58,208 nt of DNA from Lentisphaeria bacterium (GTDB lineage Bacteria; Verrucomicrobiota; Lentisphaeria; Victivallales; Victivallaceae): positions 1 through 58,208 of the forward strand of contig JAFTRX010000081.1 in NCBI GenBank assembly GCA_017462015.1. Direction: 5' to 3'. The position numbers and the translations under genes are program-made. The notes below the pieces were generated by a model. It was not told the origin of the DNA. It searched no databases and saw only the letters and a program-made list of their open reading frames with translations. Below, in pieces: positions 17,918 to 24,555 of this stretch. Position 1 is the first letter of the stretch. Each line of letters starts with the position of its first letter.

Positions 17918-17934
17918 AAGTTGCGCGGCAACTT
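17918..17934 (+). terminator. Hairpin downstream of glycosidase-like gene
   Basis: Perfect 7-bp stem AAGTTGC / GCAACTT with loop GCG, followed by CTTAAC; only a weak terminator. The rest of the gap 17,879-18,084 shows no gene. Confidence 0.35.
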
Positions 17935-18084
17935 CTTAACAGTTGCCGACAATGCAAGTTTGCAGAACCATGCCGTGTCTTCGGAAAACATCTCTGAGCG
18001 CATGAAAATCCAAACCTCAACGCAAATGTCTGTAATTTTCGATAGAATAAAAACCGCCCCGGAAAACAGTCGCACTGGCGACAA

Positions 18085-18387
18085 TTATTTGAATCCGGCT
18101 TTTTCCAGTTCTTCAGCAGTTCTGAACCCTTCGTAAGAATTGGGAATTTGCTGCCGCAGCTTTTCTATTTTTAAGATCGCTTGTACCGGATCTTTTTTAA
18201 TTTCATCAGCAATTGCTGTCAGCAACAATTTTGTATCTTCAATCTTTTTGAAATTCATACTGCTGTAAACTGACATTATATGTAAAACAGTTATTCTTTT
18301 AGCCACCCACATACATCCGACAGCAGTTCCGATATTGGTCACAATTATGAGAATGACGACAAGCCAGAATTTTTTAGATTTGAGCAT
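18085..18387 (-). CDS. Small single-TM membrane protein
   Basis: 100 aa: a positively charged start (MLKSKKFW), one transmembrane segment at about 8-28, and a soluble helical tail (TKLLLTAIADEIKKDPVQAI). No family recognised. The amphipathic tail with regular charge pattern supports real coding. It lies in a low-GC stretch between the glycosidase-like gene and the repeats flanking the prophage. Confidence 0.5.
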   Translation of the reverse strand: MLKSKKFWLVVILIIVTNIGTAVGCMWVAKRITVLHIMSVYSSMNFKKIEDTKLLLTAIADEIKKDPVQAILKIEKLRQQIPNSYEGFRTAEELEKAGFK

Positions 18388-18393
18388 ATTGTG

Positions 18394-18633
18394 TTATTTT
18401 ATGTTTTGTTTGGTTGTATTTATGGAAGCGACCTGAGTTATTCTGATTTCCCGGCAGAGATTTCCCAACCGATCATATTCTGCAGAAGAGAGGATATTTG
18501 TTTTTCCCAATAGCAAAGGCAACAGAAAGATCAACGAGTTTGTTTGACGATTTTTCCATGACAGAATTTTCCTTTCCACTGAATAATGTAGCATTGGTAA
18601 GGAATATTTGCAAACATAACTCTCATTTTTCAT
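18394..18633 (-). CDS. Hypothetical short ORF
   Basis: 79-aa open frame ending 6 bp before the start of the small membrane protein gene. It has a hydrophobic core (SLIFLLPLLLG) and no recognised domain. It is in a plausible operon position but lacks a convincing SD; it may not be translated. Confidence 0.25.
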   Translation of the reverse strand: MKNESYVCKYSLPMLHYSVERKILSWKNRQTNSLIFLLPLLLGKTNILSSAEYDRLGNLCREIRITQVASINTTKQNIK

Positions 18634-18649
18634 TTTTTTACATCATCCG

Positions 18650-18870
18650 TCGCACGAAGTGCTATGAATGACAGGTCATACGGAGCGTAAGCGGAGTGCT
18701 TCATATTGTGGAGTGAAACGGAACAATGCTTCATAGCGTAATGAAATGAAGCTGCTTCATCTGAAAAGGCGGTTTATGAAGCACTTTGCGGCTTGCCGCA
18801 AAGTATGAAGCGCAGCTTACGCTGCATGAAGCGGCACTGCGTGCCATTAAGCGAAGCCTTTTCAGGCTTC
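18650..18870. repeat. Tandem hairpin array with ATGAAGC linkers
   Basis: A run of short perfect hairpins separated by ATGAAGC/TTCAT-type linkers: ACTTTGCGGC-TT-GCCGCAAAGT, GCAGC-TTAC-GCTGC, GGCAC-TGC-GTGCC and GAAGCC-TTTTCA-GGCTTC. No coding potential. This was the chromosomal DNA just downstream of tRNA-Val before phage integration. Confidence 0.7.
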
Positions 18871-18873
18871 ATT

Positions 18874-18900
18874 CACCATTTTTGCGGAGCAAAAATGGTG
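18874..18900 (-). terminator. Displaced tRNA-Val terminator-like hairpin
   Basis: Perfect 12-bp stem CACCATTTTTGC / GCAAAAATGGTG with loop GGA. The right arm ends in the att core that encodes the tRNA CCA end. In the uninfected chromosome this hairpin would directly follow the tRNA-Val gene (minus strand); the prophage now separates them. Confidence 0.55.
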
Positions 18901-18920
18901 GGCGATGAGGGACTCGAACC
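18896..18920. repeat. Left attachment site (25-bp att core)
   Basis: 25 bases from TGGTGGGCGATG to ACTCGAACC, identical to 57841-57865 at the 3' end of tRNA-Val. The sequences diverge immediately on both sides. This copy is a tRNA fragment, not a gene. Confidence 0.92.
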
Positions 18921-18959
18921 GCTTTTTTAGCACAAAAAACGGCAATATTACATACTGTG

Positions 18960-20048
18960 TTACATATCCAAAATACCTACATCGGCGAGGGTTTCAACTT
19001 CGTGGGCTGCGGAAACGTCATGGCTGTAGAGGTCATTCATGATATCCTGGGTATGTCCGCCGGCAAGGGAAGTGGTACGGCGGTGCAGCTTGGCTTCGTC
19101 GCAGCGGGTGAAGAATGAACTGCGGAAACTGTGAAAACTGGCAGAGCCGTCGGAATTACCTTTTATTCCGAGGCGGTCAAAAAGCTCGCGGAAGTAGACG
19201 TTGCGTGTGGTACTGCAGGTTTTGGCGATGCAAGAGAGCAGGGGGGAAGATGATTCCGGATCAAAGTTTATCTTCTGGAGCATAGCCAGCAACTCTTTAT
19301 GTATACCACAGACGAAGCGGACGCCGCTCTTCGGTCGCCGCCAGTTGATGATGCGGGTTTCGAGATTGACCGCATTGCAGGGCAAGCCAAAAGCGGTGGA
19401 CATATCGGCACCCGCGTAGAAGCCGAGACAAGCTGCGGTGCGGAAAGGTTCTTCAGCCTCCTTGAAGATCCGGCGGAACTCTTCCGGAGTGATCGGCCGA
19501 TGGCTTTCGACATTATCCACGGAGCGGCAGGCGATCGGCTCAAAAGGTGACTTGTCGAGATGCATTTTGACCAAGAGCAGCTTAAAAGCCTTATTCAAGG
19601 CGCATCGATTGTTATTAAAATTCTTAAAGTTTCTGCCGCCGGTGTAGTGCTTTTCGAGATAGGCCAGAGCGACCTGCGGAGTGACTTCATCGGCGTACTT
19701 TTTGCCGACTTTTTCGATAAAGCGGGTTATGATCCGGCGATCGGTACCGGAAGGAGCTTTGATCAGATCGAGCTCTGAAAGCATCCGATCCAGCCGAAAG
19801 CGCTGATTTGCCGGTGGCTCGATCACCGGCGGTGCGACAGTCTTGACTTCGGCCGCCTGAGGAAAGCGTTCCGGAAAATTGTTCATGATCATCAGTTCGC
19901 CTTTTTTGGCTTCGAGCAAACTCATGAACTGCCGATGCAGCCGCTCTGCGGTCGTGCGGTCGTGCGTTTTCAGCGAGCGGGTTCGCTGGGTTCCGTCAAT
20001 ATCGCGAAAATAGACATAGTAGGTTTTATAAATTCTTCGCAGTGCCAT
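18960..20048 (-). CDS. int: Tyrosine recombinase (phage integrase)
   Basis: 362 aa. N-terminal arm-binding-like segment (YVYFRDIDGTQRTRSLKT), core-binding domain about 85-180, catalytic domain 185-362. Box II is clear: FHSFRSSF (His306, Arg309), His332 in AGGHTQDI and Tyr341 in NDLYSHD; Lys240 (RRPKSG) fits the beta-hairpin lysine. The box I position reads YAGADMSTAFGL, with Asp where the catalytic Arg is expected. It lies 40 bp from the left att site, as usual for tRNA-integrating phages, and is last gene of the lysogeny operon (12 bp after the decoy gene). Confidence 0.9.
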   Translation of the reverse strand: MALRRIYKTYYVYFRDIDGTQRTRSLKTHDRTTAERLHRQFMSLLEAKKGELMIMNNFPERFPQAAEVKTVAPPVIEPPANQRFRLDRMLSELDLIKAPSGTDRRIITRFIEKVGKKYADEVTPQVALAYLEKHYTGGRNFKNFNNNRCALNKAFKLLLVKMHLDKSPFEPIACRSVDNVESHRPITPEEFRRIFKEAEEPFRTAACLGFYAGADMSTAFGLPCNAVNLETRIINWRRPKSGVRFVCGIHKELLAMLQKINFDPESSSPLLSCIAKTCSTTRNVYFRELFDRLGIKGNSDGSASFHSFRSSFFTRCDEAKLHRRTTSLAGGHTQDIMNDLYSHDVSAAHEVETLADVGILDM

Positions 20049-20060
20049 GATTTTATACCA

Positions 20061-20717
20061 TTACAAACAGATTTTGAATGCTATTGAAATCATACTGATT
20101 GCAATAACAAAATAAAAAATCAAAATACAGGTTTTAAAATAGTTTTCTTTTGAAAAAATATTTTGCAAAAATTTACACATTGAAGTCGCACACGTTTTAA
20201 CGTATTTCAATACCGTTTTCAACGTAAAAATTATTAGAATAAGAATCAGGAACAAAACAACCATCCAGCCCCCCGAGAAGAAACCCGGCTGCGACTCTTC
20301 CGGCTTTGCTTGCTGCACGCCGAAACTCTGCGCTACCCGGTCAAAGTCAGCCCATGCGTCGAGCTGCTTTCCACCGTTGGCTTTATTGCTGAACTGCTCA
20401 AAATTGTCATAAGCATAGTCGAACATACCGGGCTGAAAACCGAAGTAATAGGCGGCCATAGCGAGCCGTCGGCGGTCTCCGGCGGCTTCCTCCGGAGCCA
20501 TATTGCGATGGAACTGTTCAAGTTCGGCCCGGAAAGCTGCACCGTCCTCCCATGCTTCGGTAAAGGCATAAGGATCTTCTGTAAAGGTGCGGCGGAGCAA
20601 ATCCTGTTTTTGTTCTTCGGTCAAATTTTTGAGTTTGCGTACGAGGGGCTGTTTCGCTTCTGCGATGCTGAAAAAAGTAAAAAACACAAATGCCAAACAA
20701 AGCAATAAATTTTTCAT
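20061..20717 (-). CDS. Exported membrane-anchored copy of the ejection-protein N-terminal domain (candidate superinfection-exclusion decoy)
   Basis: 218 aa. Signal peptide 1-21 (ending SIAEA), a soluble domain about 28-133, TM1 about 151-172, a basic loop (KYVKTCATSMCKF) and TM2 about 195-217. Positive-inside charge places the soluble domain in the periplasm. That domain is a near copy of residues 9-116 of the 2,453-aa virion protein (36966-44327): 49 consecutive identical residues (from FRAELEQFH to DNFEQFS) and 139 consecutive identical bases (20387-20525 against 44048-44186). Its start overlaps the upstream membrane gene by 4 bp, so it is expressed with the repressor. A role in blocking DNA ejection by related phages is inferred. 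Confidence 0.8.
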   Translation of the reverse strand: MKNLLLCLAFVFFTFFSIAEAKQPLVRKLKNLTEEQKQDLLRRTFTEDPYAFTEAWEDGAAFRAELEQFHRNMAPEEAAGDRRRLAMAAYYFGFQPGMFDYAYDNFEQFSNKANGGKQLDAWADFDRVAQSFGVQQAKPEESQPGFFSGGWMVVLFLILILIIFTLKTVLKYVKTCATSMCKFLQNIFSKENYFKTCILIFYFVIAISMISIAFKICL

Positions 20718-21373
20718 TTTTGTACCATTCGCGAATCGATTTTTTCTATTTCAGTATCCTCGTTATCTGCATTAAAAAGATGACATTTCACTTTTTTTCG
20801 CAAAATGTATATCATCACTATGACAGCAAAAGCTACAAATGCAGTTAAGTGCCAACGCCAGGCATTAAAAAATCTTTCGATCCAGAAAATAAAAATCCCA
20901 GCCGCGATCAGGATAAAACCAGAAACCATAGCAATAAATGAGGCATTACCGTACTTTGAATACCACGGATCAACCGTAACACGCTGCACAGTATTGGCGC
21001 TTTCCAAATTTCGGTAATTTATGTAACTATAGAGTGCTTTTGATTCCTCAAACTTAACATGACCGAGGAATGATAAAAGACCTGTAATAATTGCAACAAA
21101 AAAGCAAACAAAGGAGATGGATATTGAAATATAGAACAACGACGTAGCATCCTTCACTGCAAATAAAGTAGAGGATGTTGCAGCAGTGGCAGCAGAAGAT
21201 ATTGTAACAACAAATTTCACCCAGGAAAAATAATTTGATATTCTTGCTGCTGAATGAATATAATATTGCTGTTTGTATTCGTTTCTCAAAATATTCTGAT
21301 TCATTTCTCCATGGTTTACGTTGGCTATATTGCCTTCATTGCAGCAAGCATGAATATTTATACTATCATTCAT
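20714..21373 (-). CDS. Four-TM prophage membrane protein sharing a motif with the repressor
   Basis: 219 aa, with predicted TM segments at about 51-73, 79-103, 144-166 and 175-191 and an acidic C-terminal tail. The cytoplasmic-looking N-terminus carries DSINIHACCNEGNIANVNHG (residues 3-22), closely matching DSISIHADHNSGNVVGVNRG in the adjacent repressor. It overlaps the repressor gene and the decoy gene by 4 bp each (ATGA type), so the three are translationally coupled. No known family recognised. Possible roles are a membrane partner of the repressor or part of superinfection immunity. Confidence 0.75.
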   Translation of the reverse strand: MNDSINIHACCNEGNIANVNHGEMNQNILRNEYKQQYYIHSAARISNYFSWVKFVVTISSAATAATSSTLFAVKDATSLFYISISISFVCFFVAIITGLLSFLGHVKFEESKALYSYINYRNLESANTVQRVTVDPWYSKYGNASFIAMVSGFILIAAGIFIFWIERFFNAWRWHLTAFVAFAVIVMIYILRKKVKCHLFNADNEDTEIEKIDSRMVQK

Positions 21374-21732
21374 TTCTTCAAAACCTTAATAACTTTTACC
21401 TTTTCTTCAGCGGTCAAATCTTCTGTCTCAAGGATTTTATCAACAATCGACGAAAAACATTCCATTGTAACTTTGCCGCGATTGACTCCGACAACATTCC
21501 CGGAGTTGTGATCTGCATGGATAGAAATGGAATCGCCCCCCAACTGCAAACTGGCATCTGGGAATAATTTGTTGATTGTTTTGACCGTAAGACCTTCAAC
21601 ATCTGATTTTCCGGAAATCAAATCGCAGAGATATGCCTGGCTGATTCCAGCAAGTTTGGCAATACTTGCCTGAGTCTCGCCGTTTTGCCACCGTTGAGTC
21701 AAATGTTCTATAATACGTCTTGAATCAATCAT
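21370..21732 (-). CDS. HTH (XRE-like) prophage repressor
   Basis: 120 aa. Residues about 20-45 form a helix-turn-helix (GETQASIAKLAGISQAYLCD). A short glycine/asparagine-rich motif at 67-86 and a C-terminal helical tail (EEKVKVIKVLKK) replace the usual CI-type C-terminal domain. There is no LexA-like Ser-Lys protease, so induction by RecA cleavage is not expected. It is the first gene of the leftward lysogeny operon and faces the early operon across a 132-bp region with two palindromes, the layout of a CI/Cro switch. Confidence 0.8.
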   Translation of the reverse strand: MIDSRRIIEHLTQRWQNGETQASIAKLAGISQAYLCDLISGKSDVEGLTVKTINKLFPDASLQLGGDSISIHADHNSGNVVGVNRGKVTMECFSSIVDKILETEDLTAEEKVKVIKVLKK

Positions 21733-21754
21733 TTTTTATACCTCTTTTTTTGCT

Positions 21755-21773
21755 GTATTTTACAATAAAATAC
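21755..21773. promoter_or_regulatory. Candidate repressor operator
   Basis: Perfect inverted repeat GTATTTTA-CAA-TAAAATAC, 23 bp upstream of the repressor start codon, in the intergenic switch region. Confidence 0.55.
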
Positions 21774-21830
21774 TATAAACTCAAAAAAAATCAATCGTCT
21801 TGCTTGAATTTATAGAAATAGCGAATTATA

Positions 21831-21842
21831 TTATAGCTATAA
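21831..21842. promoter_or_regulatory. Palindrome at early promoter (second candidate operator)
   Basis: Perfect 12-bp palindrome TTATAGCTATAA, 23 bp before the first rightward gene. It overlaps AT-rich sequence suited to a -10 box and is followed by SD AAGGAGGA. Confidence 0.4.
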
Positions 21843-21864
21843 ACTAACCAAGAAGGAGGATTTT

Positions 21865-22053
21865 ATGAAAACAATAACACTTTTTGCCAACGAAAAAGAA
21901 GCTAATGATTTTGCCGAAATACGCAGAAGACTGGAACGTAACAGCGATGCGGACACCGTTCGCGCCATGATTTCGTTCTGCAAAAAAAATTTGTCGCCCG
22001 TTATAGATATAACGAACGCACAGCCCCCCAGCACCCCTGTTGACGTCCGGTAA
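21865..22053 (+). CDS. Small early protein, ribbon-helix-helix-like
   Basis: 62 aa, first gene of the rightward early operon, with a strong SD (AAGGAGGA). The pattern ITLFANEKEANDFAEIRRRL followed by SDADTVRAMISFC resembles a ribbon-helix-helix regulator or a predicted antirepressor, but it is too short for a firm call. Its position opposite the repressor makes it the Cro- or excisionase-equivalent candidate. Confidence 0.6.
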   Translation: MKTITLFANEKEANDFAEIRRRLERNSDADTVRAMISFCKKNLSPVIDITNAQPPSTPVDVR

Positions 22054-22106
22054 TCCCGGGGCCGGGTACAAAACCCCGGCAAACTAAAAAAGGAAAGGAA
22101 ATAAAC

Positions 22107-22355
22107 ATGGACAGCAAGGAACTTCGCGCCAAAGTGGAAGCGTTGCGCGCGGCGAGAAAGCCGCAGGAGTGGTGGAAAAACCTGACTCTGACCGATTACG
22201 AGCGGGGCAGGGAAAGCGCCAAATGGGATATTGAAAACGATCCGGAAGGATTTGTCATTTGTTTTGATTTCCCGCATCTGGCGGATGTACTAGGTGCCGA
22301 GTTCAGTCGCGGCTACCGTGACTATGGCAATGCCTGGCTGATCGTCAACCAATAA
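22107..22355 (+). CDS. Hypothetical early protein
   Basis: 82 aa, acidic and helical (KAEALRAARKPQEWW-type start, then YERGRESAKWDIEND). SD AAAGGAAAGGA precedes it. No family recognised. Part of the early operon. Confidence 0.6.
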   Translation: MDSKELRAKVEALRAARKPQEWWKNLTLTDYERGRESAKWDIENDPEGFVICFDFPHLADVLGAEFSRGYRDYGNAWLIVNQ

Positions 22356-22377
22356 TCAAAAAGGAAAGGAAAATTTT

Positions 22378-22860
22378 ATGCATCCGTTGACAATTATCAT
22401 CATCTCCGCGGCGGCGGGTTTTGTCCTGATGGACATCGTGCTGAATGTGAGAATACTTTTCAGCTGCCGCCGTCAAATAAAATGGCTGAAAGAATCCAAT
22501 GAGCTGCTGACTCAAAAAAATCTTGAACTGGGAAGCAGCTGCACCGATCGGGCCAGAGAAGTGAAGCATCTGCGCAACGAGCTTGCCGAAGAAAAAAAGA
22601 AGCTCGATGACTGCCTCAATACCGGCATTGCCACCAACGACAAACTGATGCGGACGATCCGCGAACGCATTGAAGCGACAGCTGCATTTGCCGAGACCGA
22701 AAAAGCCTTAAAAAAAGCTTTAGCCGAAAAAAACAAAGCAGAGAACGAACTCTACGAGATTCAAAACAAGCTCAAATCCGCGCATAACCACATCTCTGTG
22801 CTGCGCGCGGAGATCATCAAACTCAACCGTCAACTCAATCAAACCAAACGCCGGGGGTAA
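22378..22860 (+). CDS. Membrane-anchored coiled-coil early protein
   Basis: 160 aa: one N-terminal TM (residues about 3-25, PLTIIIISAAAGFVLMDIVL) followed by a long charged coiled coil (LRNELAEEKKKLDDCL, KALKKALAEKNKAENELYEI, LRAEIIKLNRQLNQ). SD AAAGGAAAGG. It could tether a complex to the inner membrane; function unknown. Confidence 0.65.
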   Translation: MHPLTIIIISAAAGFVLMDIVLNVRILFSCRRQIKWLKESNELLTQKNLELGSSCTDRAREVKHLRNELAEEKKKLDDCLNTGIATNDKLMRTIRERIEATAAFAETEKALKKALAEKNKAENELYEIQNKLKSAHNHISVLRAEIIKLNRQLNQTKRRG

Positions 22861-22863
22861 ATT

Positions 22864-23109
22864 ATGGACAACCAGGAGAACATCATCCAACAGGACTACG
22901 GGACCAAACAGCGCAAAGTTGCGATCGTGATCAGCGAGATTCCCGACGGAGCTGAATTCGAAGTTCAAGTCATGACCCAACCTGATATCTGGGTGAGCAG
23001 CACCAAAATCACCGATGCCGAATTTGAAGAGAACCGGTCGCTGCTGCTTATCGCCAATATGATGCTTACCCAATTGCATACCAAAGTTACGGAGTTGAAA
23101 AATGAATAA
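22864..23109 (+). CDS. Hypothetical early protein
   Basis: 81 aa, starting 3 bp after the coiled-coil gene. Acidic, with a beta-rich centre (KVAIVISEIPDGAEFEVQV). No recognised family. It overlaps the next gene by 8 bp. Confidence 0.6.
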   Translation: MDNQENIIQQDYGTKQRKVAIVISEIPDGAEFEVQVMTQPDIWVSSTKITDAEFEENRSLLLIANMMLTQLHTKVTELKNE

Positions 23110-23386
23110 CAAACCGATCATCCGCCATGTGGTTTTCACCCGCAAGACCAAACATGTCGTAAGTCCTTTGTTCCGGACGATGGAACAGGCGATCTCCTGT
23201 CAAGACCAGCTGAACCGCAGCTCCGGCAGATGCCAGTACCTTGCCGGAATGGTCTACTATGCCGAAGATCCGGCAGACAGGAGCCGCTACATGGTCGTTA
23301 AGACTCATCCGGAGGGATTAACTCTGCCGATAACTCCCCCCCCCCCCGCAGGAAGCCCGGCGCAATCAGAACGCCGGATGAGATAA
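23102..23386 (+). CDS. Hypothetical early protein
   Basis: 94 aa, basic (IIRHVVFTRKTKHVVSPLFR) with a proline-rich C-terminus (TPPPPAGSP) arising from a C-tract at about 23337-23346. No recognised family. Confidence 0.55.
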   Translation: MNNKPIIRHVVFTRKTKHVVSPLFRTMEQAISCQDQLNRSSGRCQYLAGMVYYAEDPADRSRYMVVKTHPEGLTLPITPPPPAGSPAQSERRMR

Positions 23387-23436
23387 AAGCCCAAGGAACA
23401 AAAACGATGAATAAGACTGCAAAGGAGAAATAAGCT

Positions 23437-23604
23437 ATGTCTATTAAAATCCACCCGGGCACCTACAACAGCCACCATGTCCGCGTCCGCAAAGAAAAGA
23501 AAAACGGTCAGATCCCGCTGCTGGCATTGCTGGTTATCTTCGGAGCGATCTCACTCTTTTCGATCATGGCGTTTTTTCTGGCGATACTCGCGTTGGCAAA
23601 ATGA
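23437..23604 (+). CDS. 55-aa single-TM early membrane protein
   Basis: Short gene: MSIKIHPGTYNSHH, a basic stretch (RVRKEKKNG), then one TM (IPLLALLVIFGAISLFSIMA). SD AAAGGAG precedes it. Its stop overlaps the ATG of the replication gene (ATGA at 23601-23604), which supports real translation. Function unknown. Confidence 0.6.
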   Translation: MSIKIHPGTYNSHHVRVRKEKKNGQIPLLALLVIFGAISLFSIMAFFLAILALAK

Positions 23605-24377
23605 ATGATCTTCCAAACAAATCCACCATCAAACGGGAGTGGTTTGAATTGCTTGCGGCCGTGCGGGTCCCCGCTGACCGCGACAAGCTTGCCTATGCGC
23701 TGCTTTGCCGGCTGTTTGAAGGAGTTGCGATCAAACTTCCCAAGCATTTACAACCGCTTTTTGACCTGATGGAAAGGGAAATACTCTACTCCGAAAAACA
23801 GCGGCGAAACGGCTCTAAAAAATGGCATTCCGAAACAGTTGGCACAATGCCACGCATCATGCCACGCACCGAGCCACGCATCGAGCCACGCATCGAGCCA
23901 CGCATCGAGCCACGCATCGAGCCACGCATCGAGCCACGCATCGAGCCACGCATCGAGCCCGCGCCCGAGCCCGCGCCCGCACATCCCAAAACCGCGCCCG
24001 CGCCCGGAGATAATAATAATACTCTCTTTGAGAATAATATTAAAAATAATAAACTCAAAGAAAAATCTTCACAGAGTGAAGATAAAAAGAAAGGCTCTTT
24101 TGTGGCGATGTTCAGCGATGCGTTTTCCGAAGAGGAACGCAGAGCCAAATGGGAAGAGTGGGAAAAGTATTACCTTGAGCGCAACCGCCGCCGGATGCCC
24201 GCCACGACTGCGCACCGCCAGATCAAAAAGCTTCTGGAGCTCACTCCGGAGCAGATGGGCAAAGTCATTGACTTTTCGATCGAGCGCGGCTATCAGGGAC
24301 TCTTCTGCGATCGGATTCTGAAAGAAGAGCCGGCAGTCGTTCTCCATCCGGCAAAAAAAGACTACACGGGGATTTGA
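23601..24377 (+). CDS. Lambda O-like replication initiator candidate
   Basis: 258 aa. The N-terminal 75 residues (REWFELLAAVRVPADRDKLAYALL) resemble DUF6291-type phage replication-module proteins. Residues 84-120 are a PRIE tetrapeptide repeat encoded by a 12-bp tandem array. The C-terminus (EWEKYYLERNRRRMPAT, IDFSIERGYQGLF) matches the tail of phage DnaD/O-like initiators. A small Cys-rich gene and the DnaC-like helicase loader follow directly, as O and P do in lambda. The origin probably lies inside this gene. Confidence 0.7.
   Translation: MNDLPNKSTIKREWFELLAAVRVPADRDKLAYALLCRLFEGVAIKLPKHLQPLFDLMEREILYSEKQRRNGSKKWHSETVGTMPRIMPRTEPRIEPRIEPRIEPRIEPRIEPRIEPRIEPAPEPAPAHPKTAPAPGDNNNTLFENNIKNNKLKEKSSQSEDKKKGSFVAMFSDAFSEEERRAKWEEWEKYYLERNRRRMPATTAHRQIKKLLELTPEQMGKVIDFSIERGYQGLFCDRILKEEPAVVLHPAKKDYTGI
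23848..24075. other. Candidate phage replication origin: iteron array plus AT-rich tract
   Basis: Eleven 12-bp units in tandem: seven perfect copies of AGCCACGCATCG (23872-23955), two variants before (23848-23871) and two after (23956-23979). About 30 bp further lies a strongly AT-rich stretch (24010-24075) with an inverted repeat CTTTGAG / CTCAAAG (24026-24032, 24054-24060). Iterons beside an unwinding-prone tract inside the initiator gene is the lambda ori arrangement. Confidence 0.55.
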
Positions 24378-24381
24378 AACC

Positions 24382-24555
24382 ATGTCGGAAATGTGCAAAA
24401 AGTGCCTTGCTGCAGCGGAGGATCTGCCGCAGGAATATGAGCTGTGGAAATGCCCGGAGGGCTGCTGCGTGGTCTGCTGGCGGCGGTACGGGAAATTTAT
24501 CCCGGTCTGCAAAACCGGAAAGGAGCTGTTGAAAGATGACAATACAACCAAGTGA
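24382..24555 (+). CDS. 57-aa cysteine-rich zinc-finger-like protein
   Basis: MSEMCKKCLAAAE followed by WKCPEGCCVVCWRRYG: seven Cys in CxxC...CxxxCCxxC order, fit for one or two zinc sites. It sits between the initiator and the helicase loader and overlaps the latter by 20 bp. Such microproteins are easily missed; the operon position supports it. Confidence 0.6.
   Translation: MSEMCKKCLAAAEDLPQEYELWKCPEGCCVVCWRRYGKFIPVCKTGKELLKDDNTTK

Noticed and set aside
18896-18920. Second tRNA gene at the left prophage end
   Set aside because: Only the last 25 bases of tRNA-Val are present; it is an att fragment.
23407-23433. 8-codon minigene before the 55-aa membrane gene
   Set aside because: It merely contains the SD of the next gene; no reason to think it is functional.
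23848-23979. Tandem 12-bp repeats as a CRISPR array
   Set aside because: Units are contiguous with no spacers and lie inside a coding gene; an iteron array fits better.
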